A stretch of 64,000 nucleotides of DNA from Streptomyces chilikensis (GCF_001642695.1 NZ_LWCC02000142.1:234789-298788); one strand, 5' to 3'; positions 8,119-17,821 are shown, counted from the first letter of the stretch. Notes: generated by a model not told the origin, from the sequence alone. Numbers and translations: made by a program.

Positions 8119-9459
8119 GTGGACGCCACCGATCTTGACCGCCGCGCCCGGACGCGGTCCGGCTGCATTCCGCCGGAGCTGGTTGCGCGGCTGCTCGAGC
8201 AGGGCCACGCCGACGTCGTGGAGGTGCAGGCCGGCCGTGGTGAGTGGTCCTGCGCCCTGGCGTGGGCGCGGGTGCTGGGCGGGCAGGGCCGGCAGGCCGA
8301 GGCGCTGGAGGTGCTCGGCCCGTACCTGGCGACCGGCTGGTGGACGGCCGTCACCGCCGCGGCCGAGCTGCTGGAGGGCTGGGGCCGCGCGGGCGAGGCG
8401 ATCGAGATCACCCGGGTCCGCATGGAGGCCGGGCACCCGATGGCGCTGGAGTTCCACACACGCCTTCTGGCCCGGCACGGCCGCGCCGAGGAGGCGTTCA
8501 CCCTGCTGGTGCCGTACGCCGACGACCGGGCCCTGGCCACCGCCATGGTCGACGTCGCCGGCATCGCCGGCCGCGACGAGGAGGCCGCCGCGCTGCTCAC
8601 CGCCCGGATCCCGGCCGACCACCACTGCGACGGCCCGTGGTGCTGCCGCGGTCTCGATGCCGACACGGCGATCGGCCTGCTCGCGACGGTCCGCGAGCGC
8701 CAGGGGCGCATCGACGAGGCCGTCGCCCTGCTCCGCCGCCGGCGGATCACCTCCGTCAACGGCCGGGACCGGCTCGCCGACCTGCTGGCCCGGCACAGCC
8801 GGATCGAGGAACTGCGCGCCTACGCCACGACCGACGGACGTGAGGACGCCGTACAGCGGCTGGCGCGGCTGCTGGAGGAGCGCGGCGACGTGGAGGGGGC
8901 GATCGAGGTGTACGAGCAGGCCGGAGGTCACGCAGCCGGGAACCCGAACCTGGCCTACGCGCTCGCGCTGCTCCTGGCCCGGCACGGCCGGGGTGAGGAG
9001 GCGATCGCCGTGATGCGCGCCCGGGCCGACGCCCGCAACGGCGACGACTGGATCCTTCACGCCCTGTCCGAGCTGTGCCTCGACCAGGGTCGCCCTGCTG
9101 AGGGCCTGGCCCATCTCGACGCGCTCGCCGCCCGGCGCGGGGGCGCCGAGGAGTGGGAGCTGTTCTGGATGCGGCTGCCCCTGATCGCCGCCTGCGGCGG
9201 GGTGGACGAGGCGGTCGCACAGGCCCGGGCCCACCCTGAAGGCGCCACCTGGTACGCGGCGGAGCACATCGCCCGCCTCCTCGCCGGTGCCGGACGCACC
9301 GAGGAAGCCGTCACCGTCCTCCAGCGGCACGACCGCCGTAACAGCCATGACCTGGCCGGCTACCTCATCGACCTCGGCCGTACAGAGGAAGCCTTGGCCC
9401 TCCTTCAGCACACCGGCCCTCCACCATCACGGGTGCCGGGTCTGGCATCGGGCCCCTGA
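8119..9459 (+). CDS. TPR/Sel1-like helical repeat protein
   Basis: About 446 aa from a GTG at 8119 (VDATDLDRRARTRSG); ATG 8086 and GTG 8113 are alternatives and no ribosome site decides. Nearly the whole length consists of roughly 34-residue helix-turn-helix repeats with the TPR consensus of small residues and G-R: ALAWARVLGGQGRQAEALEV, HTRLLARHGRAEEAFTLLVP, LLEERGDVEGAIEVYEQAG, ALLLARHGRGEEAIAVMRAR, HIARLLAGAGRTEEAVTVLQ, LIDLGRTEEALALLQ. There is no catalytic domain, signal peptide or membrane segment, so it is a cytoplasmic scaffold of unknown partner. The gene ends 50 bp before the next gene on the same strand, which may be co-transcribed. Confidence 0.8.
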   Translation: MDATDLDRRARTRSGCIPPELVARLLEQGHADVVEVQAGRGEWSCALAWARVLGGQGRQAEALEVLGPYLATGWWTAVTAAAELLEGWGRAGEAIEITRVRMEAGHPMALEFHTRLLARHGRAEEAFTLLVPYADDRALATAMVDVAGIAGRDEEAAALLTARIPADHHCDGPWCCRGLDADTAIGLLATVRERQGRIDEAVALLRRRRITSVNGRDRLADLLARHSRIEELRAYATTDGREDAVQRLARLLEERGDVEGAIEVYEQAGGHAAGNPNLAYALALLLARHGRGEEAIAVMRARADARNGDDWILHALSELCLDQGRPAEGLAHLDALAARRGGAEEWELFWMRLPLIAACGGVDEAVAQARAHPEGATWYAAEHIARLLAGAGRTEEAVTVLQRHDRRNSHDLAGYLIDLGRTEEALALLQHTGPPPSRVPGLASGP

Positions 9460-9509
9460 CATACGGTCGGACCTGTGACGCGCACCCCGCAGTCCCGGCT
9501 GGTGGCCCA

Positions 9510-10031
9510 GTGAGCGGCTGGTGGGACCACTTGGAGGAACGGACCCGCCAGGAGGTCGACGCCGATGTGCTGCGCGACCGCCCGCTGCCGGCGGTCAGGT
9601 CCGTCTGGGAGGCGCTGCGCCCGCTGGGGGTGGGCCTGCACGAAGCCGAGCGGGTGGTCCACGCACGGTACGAGGCTCTGGGCGACCGCGTGCGGCGCAC
9701 ACCGCCCGATCCGCTGGACCTCGCCTCACTGGCGGCCCGCGCCGCGGCCTTCCCGGGCCGTGTGGCAGCGGTGGAGGCGCTCTGGGACGGCGATGCGGTC
9801 CACGACTGGTTCGTGGTCCTGGTCGCGGTCCTGGATGCCCCGGAGGGGGAGGGCCACCTGGCGACCGTCCACCACCGGCCTGACGGCCCTCCTCCGGGCG
9901 CTGCCGCCGCCGAGGCCGGCCGGGCGCTGGCCGGCCACCTTCAGGTGCCCTTCCACTTCGCCTCTCCGGACGTCCCCGATGACGAGGCTCCGCGCTGGAG
10001 GGCGGTCCGACGGACGGCGGGAGGGCCGTGA
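9510..10031 (+). CDS. Conserved hypothetical protein
   Basis: A 173-aa protein from a GTG (VSGWWDHLEERTRQEV). It is soluble and alpha/beta. HPTR-like features are absent; what can be seen is an N-terminal helical part (LPAVRSVWEALRPLGVGLHE, VVHARYEALGDRV) and a C-terminal sheet part (DWFVVLVAVLDAPEGEGHLA). No known domain recognised. It follows the TPR gene by 50 bp in the same direction and may work with it. Confidence 0.6.
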   Translation: MSGWWDHLEERTRQEVDADVLRDRPLPAVRSVWEALRPLGVGLHEAERVVHARYEALGDRVRRTPPDPLDLASLAARAAAFPGRVAAVEALWDGDAVHDWFVVLVAVLDAPEGEGHLATVHHRPDGPPPGAAAAEAGRALAGHLQVPFHFASPDVPDDEAPRWRAVRRTAGGP

Positions 10032-10129
10032 CCGGGGCATGGGCGGAGCTCGGCGACCCGGACGATGGTGTGCGGCCCCCTGCCATGCGTGGCTCGGTCG
10101 AACCCGGCAGCGGCCGCTGCCGGGTTGCC

Positions 10130-10330
10130 CCGGCTCCCAGGTGACGCTGCTCGTCGCGCAACCGGCCGCGAGCTCCCGCAGCCGGGCACGTTCCGTCTGG
10201 TCGGCGGCCAGGTCCCGGCGCAGTTTCGCCGCGGTCCACTCGGACGCATACCGGCACACCACCCCGGCCGCGGGCGGGAGCCATTTGGCGGTCCGTAGTC
10301 GGCCTCGGACCTGCTCGAGTGTGCGGTCGC
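10130..10330 (-). pseudogene. HNH endonuclease (DUF1524-type), C-terminal remnant
   Basis: Minus-strand residues AKWLPPAAGVVCRYASEWTA, AKLRRDLAADQTERARL and RELAAGC match the end of secreted HNH-family DUF1524/GmrSD-like nucleases, where 'W.PP....C.Y...W...K..W.L..D..E...L' follows the catalytic part. The HNH motif itself and the signal peptide are missing upstream, so only the last third survives. Confidence 0.55.
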
Positions 10331-10445
10331 CGCGTCGAGGCCGGCGGCCCGCCGACGTCCTGCTCGTCAACGTGCACCGCTACGTCTGATCCGCCCCGGC
10401 TTTGTCCGTGCGTGCGGCGGCAGCACCTGTCCGTGAGTTCCGACG

Positions 10446-10982
10446 TCAGTGGTGATCAGCACGTCCGGGGACGTCCACGAGAGGTGACGGCGTGGTGGGT
10501 CGGCGAAGCCTCTTGGCCATCACCTGCTCCCTGGTCACTCCGTCGGACAGCAGGTCCCCGAGTTCTTCGGTGGTGATGAACCCGTGGCGTCGGTAGAGGG
10601 CGGTGGCGGACTCGTTTCCTGGGATCACCGCGAGTTTCAGTGTTGTGGAGCCCGATCGCAGGGCCCACATGGTGACTGCTTCGATCAACTGGTCGCCGAC
10701 GCCGTCGCCTCGCGCTTCGGGACTGACCCACAGCGACCTGAGTTCGCTCGTCCCGCTGTCCCCGGGGATGCCTCTGACCATGCCGACAGGTCGGCTTTCC
10801 CGCAGCGCGACGACGTTGTAGGACCCGGGGATGGCCAGACGGGCGCGCCACTGTTCCTGGCCGCCCCCGTGCCAGTCGGCGAGGCGGGCTTTGAACGCGT
10901 GCGGCGCATCCGTCAGGGCGGCAACGCGGATATCCCGCCACAACGGCCAGTCATCTGACGTGATGATGTGCAAGTCCACCAT
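10446..10982 (-). CDS. GNAT-family N-acetyltransferase
   Basis: A 178-aa single-domain GNAT protein starting MVDLHIITSDDWPLWRDIR. Visible elements are the N-terminal RVAALTDAPHAFKA segment, strand YNVVALRESRPVGMVRGIPG, then ELRSLWVSPEARGDGVGDQL, whose V-x-P-x-x-R-G-x-G-x-G is the acetyl-CoA loop, helix IEAVTMWALRSG, strand TLKLAVIPGN and ALYRRHGFITT. It should transfer acetyl from acetyl-CoA to a small amine or protein N-terminus. The C-terminal tail is an unstructured PTTPSPLVDVPG. No close Shine-Dalgarno, so the mRNA could be leaderless. Confidence 0.88.
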   Translation of the reverse strand: MVDLHIITSDDWPLWRDIRVAALTDAPHAFKARLADWHGGGQEQWRARLAIPGSYNVVALRESRPVGMVRGIPGDSGTSELRSLWVSPEARGDGVGDQLIEAVTMWALRSGSTTLKLAVIPGNESATALYRRHGFITTEELGDLLSDGVTREQVMAKRLRRPTTPSPLVDVPGRADHH

Positions 10983-11253
10983 GCAGTGGAGTGTGCCGCA
11001 CGGCCGGCAAGCGGGTGGGCAGCGCTGGCCATCAGGGGGACGAGCACAGGTCAGCCGGCTTTGGAGGTGGAGGGTTCTTCGGCTCGGGCTCGGGTGCCGG
11101 CGAGGCGGTAGGAGTCAGTGCCGGTCTCGGTGGCGGCGTCAACGAGATGGCGTCCTGCTGTGTGGTGCAGCCGGGTTGGCGAACAGCGGCTGGGGCAGCT
11201 GGGGGCGGGCGAAACCGTCCGGTGCCTCCGCCCGAACGGCTGCCCGGCCCCGC

Positions 11254-11607
11254 TCAGCGCTTCCGCTCACCCAGGACGCAGAATTCGTTGCCCTCCGGGT
11301 CGAGGAGGGTCACCCAGTGCTGCTCGTCCCGCACGGTGTCGGCGCGCCGGGCACCGAGGGAGAGCAGCCGGGCGACCTCGGCCTCCTGGTCGTCGGGGCG
11401 GAAGTCGGGGTGGAGCCGGTTCTTCGACGTCTTGCCCTCGGGGACAGGCACGAAGAGCAGCCCCGGCATCCGGTCCGGCTCGGGCCGGATCTCGATGATC
11501 TCCTCGGATTCGTCGACCACCACCCAGCCGAGAGCCTCGGCCCACCAACGCCCGAGAGCGACGGGGTCGGCGGAGTCGACGATGATCTGTTCCCATTCGA
11601 GCGCCAT
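11254..11607 (-). CDS. VOC/glyoxalase-like protein
   Basis: A 117-aa single-domain protein starting MALEWEQIIVDSADPVALGR, typical of the Streptomyces 'glyoxalase-like' VOC family: a beta-alpha-beta-beta-beta half with WWAEALGWVVVDESEEIIEI, RPEPDRMPGLLFVPVPEGKT, NRLHPDFRPDDQEAEVARLL and the closing HWVTLLDPEGNEFCVL, where the last Glu and His positions would be metal-site residues. Such proteins are cytoplasmic and often bind small molecules or drugs; the function here is open. The frame is open well upstream of this ATG, but only this start gives the family N-terminus. Confidence 0.85.
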   Translation of the reverse strand: MALEWEQIIVDSADPVALGRWWAEALGWVVVDESEEIIEIRPEPDRMPGLLFVPVPEGKTSKNRLHPDFRPDDQEAEVARLLSLGARRADTVRDEQHWVTLLDPEGNEFCVLGERKR

Positions 11608-12460
11608 GGGCGTGAGCATAAACAGGGTCGGCCTGCTGCCAGGGCTGGGGGGTTGACTGCCGGCGACCGCCGGCCAGCCGTCGAGCTCGGGACTGACGAA
11701 CACTCGGGCGAAGCACTCGGGATCATCTGCCGGGCCGTCGTGGCTGTCTGCGTCCACGACGTCGTCGGCGAGCGCGAAGGTGACCGGTCGCGGCCTGGTC
11801 AGGCCGAGGAGATCCAGATTTCCCCGCTGATTTCCGGTGGGGACTGCGATCCAGTGGATCCAGCAGCCCGACAGCGGCGTGGGGCGATCATCGAGAAGCT
11901 TGATACGGATCGGATGTTCGACGGCCGCCTGGTCCCGGGCGGACAGACCGTCCTCGCCGGGGGTCTCCGCCTGGATCCGGACCCGTTCGATCCGTCGGGA
12001 GCGCGCAAGCGCTGAGTGACCGCCCGCGGCCGGTTGGCTTCCTACGGCTGTACATCGGCGGCCCGTCGCGATGGTCACCCCGGGGCGGCGCATACAGCTC
12101 GGTCTTCATCCTCTGCGGCATGACCAGCACCTTTCACCAGGAGCATCCCGATGCTGCCCCGAGGGCTGTCCCGCGATTGATCACGGCTGGCCGCGGATGC
12201 GCCGGTCCCGGTGCCGTTCGTCCGGTTACGCGGCCTGCAGGAGGTCGTGGAGGCGGGCGCGACCGCGCGGGGCGCGGAGCCCGACGTCGTACGTCATCGC
12301 GTCGAGGGCGACCCGATGGACACGCACCGGGCCTGCCGGAAGGGCCGGGCCGGGGCCGCCCGTGAGGGGCGCATGGTCGGGGGAGGCCGGGGCGTTGACA
12401 GTGGCGCGTGCTGAGATGGGGGCCACGGTGAGTCACATGAACGGACAGGGGGGTCTTGCC
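11608..12460. other. 850-bp stretch with possible decayed genes
   Basis: In frame with and upstream of the VOC gene, the minus strand reads VTFALADDVVDADSHDGPAD, then CFARVFVSPELDGWPAVAGS (about 11850-11660). This looks like the N-terminal part of a conserved Streptomyces hypothetical protein that is cut off without its C-terminus. A minus-strand stretch ending at 12226 (VALDAMTYDVGLRAPRGRAR) also looks protein-like but has no start or family. No complete gene. Confidence 0.35.
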
Positions 12461-15400
12461 GTGGACGTGTCGAAGGTGCGCGCATCGCTGCTGGAGCTGC
12501 TGGAGCTGCTGGAGTCGTTGGGCGGGGCCGATGAGGCCGCGTCCCGCGAGGCCGGCGGGGAGACGGCGTGCGGGCGGGCCGCGGCGGCGGTGCGGACCGC
12601 GCTCGGTTCGGCGAAGGCGCCCGGCCTGAGGCGGCTGGTGGACGCGGCGCGCGCGGCGGGCGAGTGGGACGACGCCCTCGCCGCCGAGGTGCTGCGGCGA
12701 GGGCGGCCCGCGCGCGCGTTCGCCGGATTCCTGGACGGGGTGCCGCCGGACCCGGAAGGCGAAGTCGCCGCTGAACTGCGAGAACTGGCCGACCGCCACC
12801 TCAAGGGCGACCGGGAGCGGTGGCGGGGCCTGCACGACGCGCTCGGCACCGCCCGCGAGACGCTGCCGGACCTGGTCGCGGCCCGGCCCGCACCGGCCGG
12901 GGGCACGCCGCCGCTGCCGCCCGGGTCCGTCGCCGACACGCTCGCGCTGCTGCTGGAGCACACGGCACCCGAGCACGCGGCCGCCGCGCTGACCTCCCTG
13001 CCGGACCGCACCGTCGAGACCGTCCTGTCCCGTGGCGCCCTGCCCCGGCCCGCGCTGACGGCCGCCGTCGTGGCGCACGGCGACACCCGGTCGCGTACCG
13101 CTCTGGCCCGGCACCCCCGCGTCGACGCCCGGGTCCTGAAGGCCCTCGTCGCCGCCGACGATCCGGCGGTCAACGCCGCCGTGTACCGCAACCCGCGCTG
13201 CACGCCGTCCCTGCGCCGCGCCATCACCCACGCGCTGGACCGTGTCCCCCTCGACGCCGCGCTCCGCACCGAGCTGCTGTCCCCGGCGACGGACGGTTCG
13301 CGCAGCCTGACGGCGCCCCTCCTCGGCTGCGGCGACCCCGCACTGGTCGCACGCCCCCTGCGGTGGGGCGTGCGCAAGGTGGCCCAGCGGTACGCCCTGC
13401 TGCGCGTCTGGGAATGCCGGGGCCCCGAGGCCGTACGGGCGCTGCTGGCGGACGCCGCGGTCATGCGGTACGTCCACGAGGAGGTGCGGGCCGACGTCGC
13501 CGCCGCGCTCCGCGCACCGGACGGAGCGGCCCGGCTGCGCGCCGGGGGCGAGCCGTACGACGACCCCGCCGCGCTGCCGCGGCTGCTCGGCACCAGCCGC
13601 GGCACCAGCACCCTGCGCGACCTGTTCGACGAGCCGTACGCGCACGACGTGCGGGCCCTCGCGGCCGCCAACCGCCGGACGCCCTTCATGCCGAAGGCCG
13701 CCGAGGAACTGGTCCGGCACGAGGACGCCACGGACGAGGAGCGCGCCGAGTTCCGGCTGACGCTCCTCAACGCCCCGTGGCGCGCGGGCGGACGCATCGC
13801 CGGGAACCTCACGCCCCCGGAGCGGCGGCTGGCCGGCGAACGGCTGGACGCGTCGGCCGGCGAGTGGGCCACCGGCGTGGTGCGGTCCGGGCTCCTCGAC
13901 CCGTCCCTGCTGGTCACCGTCGCCAGGCCGGCCGCGCACGCGGTGTGCGCCCTGCGGGCCCTGGCCGCCCAGGGCCTGTGGACCGGTGAGGCCCGCAGGG
14001 CGTTCCTCGCCCTCTGCCACGACACGCTCGGAGCCCGCCCGGACGCCTGGGAGGCCCTGTTCGGCGCCCTGCCGGACCATCCCGGGACGCTGGCGGAAGC
14101 GATCCACGGGGCAGCGGCCACCACCGGCGCCGGGCACCCGGCCGAGCCGCCGGCACGGGCGGTCCCGGACGCGCCGCCGATCCTCGCGGGGGCGGTGACG
14201 CCTGTCGGGGCGCCCGCCCCCGTCGGTGAGCCGACGCCCGTCGGTACGGTGGCCGCGGCGGTGACGGACGCGAGGCCGGCGCCGGAAGAGCCCGCGCTGC
14301 CGGAGGAGTCCGCGCTGCCGGACGGGCCCGCACCGGCGGACGAAGCCGCGCCTCCCGAGGAGCCCGTGGGCGAGTGGGCGCGCAGTGCGCTGGGGGCGCT
14401 CGACCTGCTGGTGTCGCTCGCGCCCGGCGGGGCCGCGCCGCTCCCGGACGACCCGGGCGTGCTGCGGTACCTGGCGGCCACCCGGGAGGGGGACACGCCC
14501 GCGTGGCGGCATCCCGAGTGGCTGTGGCGGGCCTGTGAGGACCGGGGGCTGGACGACCTCGTCCACCCGTGCGAGACGCCCACGCGCGAGGAGGCGCTGT
14601 CGTGGTTGCGGGAGAGCACCGACCGGGCCGCCGAGGCCCGTGTCGCCGAACGCGCCTACCTGTACGGCGTGCTGGACGGCGACGACCTGCTGCACCACCT
14701 GCCCGCCGCCCGGCTGACGGACCTGCCGTACGGCTGGGAGCACCTGGCGTTCACCGCGGCCTGGCGCCGGTCCGTCGCCGCGTTCCTCGACCGGGAGCTG
14801 GGAACCGACCCCGACGCGTGGCTGGGCCTCGCCGCCGCGGCCCGCGACGCGGACGGCACCGCCTCCTGGCCGGTGCTGCTCGACCGGTCGCGCTCCCGCA
14901 CGGCCGACGTGCCGCGCGAGCCGTGCGGCGTCACCGGTGACGGCTCGGCACCCGCCGACCCCGAGACCGCGCTCGGCCTGCTCGCCCGCGGCGACCACCT
15001 GTGGAAGTGGCCCCTCGGCGCGCTGCTGTGCGAGGCCCGTGAGGAGGCCGTCGCCGCGGTGCTGCCCCGCCTCGCGCCCGACGGGCCGTGGCTCCTCGCC
15101 GCCTACCTCATGCGCCGCACACCCACCCCGCGCGCCCCGCTCGCCCACCTCCTGCGGCTGCGCGACCCCGCGGCGCTGCGGGTCCTGTCCGTACAGCACC
15201 GGTGGCTGAGCGACGACGCCGTGCGCGGGCTCCTCGACCTGGCCGACCCCGACGTGGACCTGGCGCTGCTGCGCACCGCCCACGACCGGGCCGTACTGCG
15301 GCGCCTCGTCGCCCGCCCGGGCCCCGCGACCGCGCGGCTCGCCGCCGACCTGCGGGCCGACCCCCTCGCCGGGCCGCCGGGCGGCCCGGTGTGGCTGGAG

Positions 15401-16210
15401 TCGCCGGAACCGGACCTCGTGGAGCTGCTGTTCGCCCGCTCGGGCAAGCACCTCAACCTCGCCCAGCAACTCGCCGGATGCCTGAGCCTGCTGCGCCACG
15501 GCGGGCCCGGGCGGCTGGCCGCGCTGGCCGGCAGCGGGTCCCTCGGCGCGACCGTGACCCGGCTGTGCCAGAAGGCCCTCGCGTCGGACGACCCCGAGGC
15601 GCCCCTCGCGGCCCGTCTGCGGCGCGAGCTGTCCGGAGAGCGCCTGGTGAAGCGGCTGCGCCGGGCCCGCGACCCATGGGCGGCCCGCGAGATCGTCGCC
15701 GGGACGCCCGGCCCCCTGGACTGGGACGCCCTGGAGGCCGCCCACCGCGACGAACCCCTTGCCGGATGGGAGGAGCTGGTGCGTCACCCCGACGCGCCGC
15801 ACGGCATACGGCTGCGCCACGCCGCCCACCTGCGGGCGCCGTCCCGGTACGGGGCGCCGCTGGGCCGGGAGCTGACGGTGGCGCGGGTGCGCTGCGGCCT
15901 CGGCCCCCACCACCGCGAGCCCGTGGACGCGCTCCTCGACCACCTGCTGGAGAGCGGGCAGCTGACCGGCCGGGACCTGGTGCACGAGGCCGCGCCCGCG
16001 GCGGTCGTCCTCGCCTACCTCAACCGGGCGCGTCTGCGCCGCGACGCGCCCGTGGAGGTGCGGGCCGCCGTGACGGAGACGGAACGGCTGGTGAGGGACC
16101 GGCTCGGCGGCGACCCGGCAGCGTGGCGCAGGGTGGCCGCCCGCCTGACCGAGCGGGAGCCGGACCGGCGGCAGCTGGCCCCGGTGCCGTCACTCCTGTC
16201 GGTGCGGTAG
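12461..16210 (+). CDS. 1249-aa helical-repeat protein of unknown function
   Basis: The GTG at 12461 (VDVSKVRASLLELLELLESL) has an AGGGGGG site 8 nt upstream; an ATG at 12437 is less well placed. The protein is soluble, rich in Leu, Ala and Arg, and built of short helices resembling HEAT or leucine-rich-variant repeats (for example ALARHPRVDARVLKALVAAD, DPAVNAAVYRNPRCTPSLRR, HRWLSDDAVRGLLDLADPDV). About residues 560-640 are a Pro/Ala/Glu linker (VTPVGAPAPVGEPTPVG, EEPALPEESALPDGP) joining two repeat lobes. I see no enzyme motif, signal peptide or membrane helix. It stands alone and ends at a strong terminator. A large scaffold or adaptor is an inference from the repeats only. Confidence 0.8.
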   Translation: MDVSKVRASLLELLELLESLGGADEAASREAGGETACGRAAAAVRTALGSAKAPGLRRLVDAARAAGEWDDALAAEVLRRGRPARAFAGFLDGVPPDPEGEVAAELRELADRHLKGDRERWRGLHDALGTARETLPDLVAARPAPAGGTPPLPPGSVADTLALLLEHTAPEHAAAALTSLPDRTVETVLSRGALPRPALTAAVVAHGDTRSRTALARHPRVDARVLKALVAADDPAVNAAVYRNPRCTPSLRRAITHALDRVPLDAALRTELLSPATDGSRSLTAPLLGCGDPALVARPLRWGVRKVAQRYALLRVWECRGPEAVRALLADAAVMRYVHEEVRADVAAALRAPDGAARLRAGGEPYDDPAALPRLLGTSRGTSTLRDLFDEPYAHDVRALAAANRRTPFMPKAAEELVRHEDATDEERAEFRLTLLNAPWRAGGRIAGNLTPPERRLAGERLDASAGEWATGVVRSGLLDPSLLVTVARPAAHAVCALRALAAQGLWTGEARRAFLALCHDTLGARPDAWEALFGALPDHPGTLAEAIHGAAATTGAGHPAEPPARAVPDAPPILAGAVTPVGAPAPVGEPTPVGTVAAAVTDARPAPEEPALPEESALPDGPAPADEAAPPEEPVGEWARSALGALDLLVSLAPGGAAPLPDDPGVLRYLAATREGDTPAWRHPEWLWRACEDRGLDDLVHPCETPTREEALSWLRESTDRAAEARVAERAYLYGVLDGDDLLHHLPAARLTDLPYGWEHLAFTAAWRRSVAAFLDRELGTDPDAWLGLAAAARDADGTASWPVLLDRSRSRTADVPREPCGVTGDGSAPADPETALGLLARGDHLWKWPLGALLCEAREEAVAAVLPRLAPDGPWLLAAYLMRRTPTPRAPLAHLLRLRDPAALRVLSVQHRWLSDDAVRGLLDLADPDVDLALLRTAHDRAVLRRLVARPGPATARLAADLRADPLAGPPGGPVWLESPEPDLVELLFARSGKHLNLAQQLAGCLSLLRHGGPGRLAALAGSGSLGATVTRLCQKALASDDPEAPLAARLRRELSGERLVKRLRRARDPWAAREIVAGTPGPLDWDALEAAHRDEPLAGWEELVRHPDAPHGIRLRHAAHLRAPSRYGAPLGRELTVARVRCGLGPHHREPVDALLDHLLESGQLTGRDLVHEAAPAAVVLAYLNRARLRRDAPVEVRAAVTETERLVRDRLGGDPAAWRRVAARLTEREPDRRQLAPVPSLLSVR

Positions 16211-16243
16211 GGGCCGACGTTCCGCCCGATCCGGACAGGACCG

Positions 16244-16283
16244 CGCGAAGGGCCGGCCGGAGCCTTCCGGCCGGCCCTTCGCG
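16244..16283. terminator. Strong hairpin terminator (17-bp perfect stem)
   Basis: The arms 16244-16260 and 16267-16283 are exact reverse complements around the loop AGCCTT, 34 bp after the stop of the 1249-aa protein gene. Confidence 0.85.
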
Positions 16284-16507
16284 GACCGCATCCGCACCCT
16301 GGCGCCGCGGACCCGTCGCCCGTTTCGCGGAGGCGTGACGGCTCAGCCCGGGGAGCGGGGCTGTCATGACGGCTCCGGTGCCGTGGTCGCACCAGCCACA
16401 CCGTGATCGTTCCCCACCCCCGGGAGGAGACCGGGCGAGTCCTTCCGCACGAGGGGCAGTGGCCACCGGTGCTGCGTCTGCCGGCATGGCCGGTCCAGAA
16501 TGCCGTC

Positions 16508-17161
16508 GTGGCCGAAGACGCACGGAGCAACACGGAACCGCGTTCATTCCTGACCTGCGCGGCGGAGGTGGCTCGGCTGCTGGGCGTCGAAGACGTCACC
16601 GCGGAGCCGGACGACCGGCGGGCCCGCCGCCTCGCCCACGCGGTGCGCAAGCCCCTGCTCGAGCGCGCGCGTCTGCCCGAGGAGCTGTTCGTCCCGTTGA
16701 TGGCCGCAGCCGTCCACGACCCGGATCCCAGCTTCTGCCGCTGGTTCGTCGAGCCCGCGGTCTACGCGTTCGGACGCCGCCGCGTGATGGCGGCACTGGT
16801 CGACCACCTGCGGAACGGCACGGACGCCGAGCGAGCGGGTGCCGTGCGGGCCTGGTACGCCGCCCATGTGCCCTTGCGCGCGGACCGGTCCCCGGCGTAC
16901 GGACCGGGCGGGGTCCGTGATCCCGCTCTGGACGAGTCACAGGACCTCGAGCACGCGTGGTGGGAGGCCTCGATGCGGGTGTTCGCCGAGGCCGCCGATC
17001 CGCGGATGCGCCACCGTCTCCTGCTGGGCCTGCCCACCTCCCGCGCGGCACACCCGCCCCACCTGCACGAGCTGTTTGAAAGCACACTGGTATCCGCCCG
17101 GGCCCACCCCGACCCGCACATCCGCCGCTGGGCCGCCGCGGCAGACCACGACGGGGTCTGA
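16508..17161 (+). CDS. Conserved hypothetical helical protein
   Basis: About 217 aa from the GTG at 16508 (VAEDARSNTEPRSFLTCA); an upstream GTG at 16403 would add 35 poorly conserved-looking residues, and no ribosome site decides. The protein is all-helical and soluble (ARRLAHAVRKPLLERARLPE, AVYAFGRRRVMAALVDHLRN, WWEASMRVFAEAADPRMRHR, PDPHIRRWAAAAD). The pattern 'FVEPAVYAFGRRRV...L..GT..E.AGA.RAWY' resembles HEAT-like repeat proteins known only as hypotheticals in Streptomyces. It may be linked to the preceding large repeat protein by ancestry. Confidence 0.65.
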   Translation: MAEDARSNTEPRSFLTCAAEVARLLGVEDVTAEPDDRRARRLAHAVRKPLLERARLPEELFVPLMAAAVHDPDPSFCRWFVEPAVYAFGRRRVMAALVDHLRNGTDAERAGAVRAWYAAHVPLRADRSPAYGPGGVRDPALDESQDLEHAWWEASMRVFAEAADPRMRHRLLLGLPTSRAAHPPHLHELFESTLVSARAHPDPHIRRWAAAADHDGV

Positions 17162-17242
17162 GACCGACTCCCACCCCTTCCTGGCAGTTACGAGACGTCC
17201 CCACCCCGTCCGGCCGGAGCAACACCATGTGAGCATGCCGAC

Positions 17243-17821
17243 ATGGCATCTGGACGGATCATCTTCCTCAACGGCACCTCCAGCTCAGGAAAATCGAGCA
17301 TCGCCCGAGAGCTTCTGGACATCCTGGAAGATGGCGTCTTCTTCCACCTGGCGGTCGACAGCTTCAACGCGATGCGCAGCAAGCGGGAGCTCGGGACGCA
17401 GGAACTGGACGCCGCGCTGCGGCGGACCAGGATGGGCTTCCACCGGTCGATTGCGGCCATGGCCGCAGTGGGCAACGACATTGTGGTCGATCACGTGCTG
17501 AGCGAGCCGTGGCGACTGCTCGACTGCCTGAGGGTTCTGCCGCCCGAGGACGTCCTGTTCGTCGGCGTCCACTGCTCGCTGGACGAGCTGACTCGCCGCG
17601 AGCTGGCCCGGGGCGACCGTCCTTCGGGCCTCGCGGCGTACCAATATGACCTGGTGCATGCCCACGGCGACTACGACGTGGAGTGCGACACCAGCACGGC
17701 GAGCCCGCGCGAGTGCGCACAGCTCATCAAGGAATTCCTACCGTACCGCTCCAGTCCTACCGCCTTCACCCGCCTCCAACGCCGTCATCTGTCGGGTGGC
17801 CACTCCGAAAACGCCCGGTGA
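17243..17821 (+). CDS. Chloramphenicol 3-O-phosphotransferase-like P-loop kinase
   Basis: A 192-aa protein starting MASGRIIFLNGTSSSGKSSI. GTSSSGKSS is a Walker A loop with the spacing of the CPT family (Pfam CPT), and HLAVDSFNAM corresponds to the family's Asp-containing active-site segment. NDIVVDHVL carries the next conserved Asp, and VGVHCSLDELTRRELARGDR is the lid with its Arg residues. Family members phosphorylate the C3 hydroxyl of chloramphenicol (self-resistance in a chloramphenicol producer), but most homologues act on unknown substrates. Length agrees with the family's roughly 180 aa. It stands alone, convergent with the next gene. Confidence 0.85.
   Translation: MASGRIIFLNGTSSSGKSSIARELLDILEDGVFFHLAVDSFNAMRSKRELGTQELDAALRRTRMGFHRSIAAMAAVGNDIVVDHVLSEPWRLLDCLRVLPPEDVLFVGVHCSLDELTRRELARGDRPSGLAAYQYDLVHAHGDYDVECDTSTASPRECAQLIKEFLPYRSSPTAFTRLQRRHLSGGHSENAR

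Noticed and set aside
12226-12426. 66-codon minus-strand frame with VALDAMTYDVGLRAPRGRAR
   Set aside because: No convincing start, ribosome site or family; mentioned only as a possible remnant.
12134-15985. Very long open frame on the minus strand opposite the 1249-aa gene
   Set aside because: It is a GC-driven mirror frame: rich in Arg, Gly, Gln and Pro without domain, and the plus strand has the ribosome site, good third-position GC and terminator.
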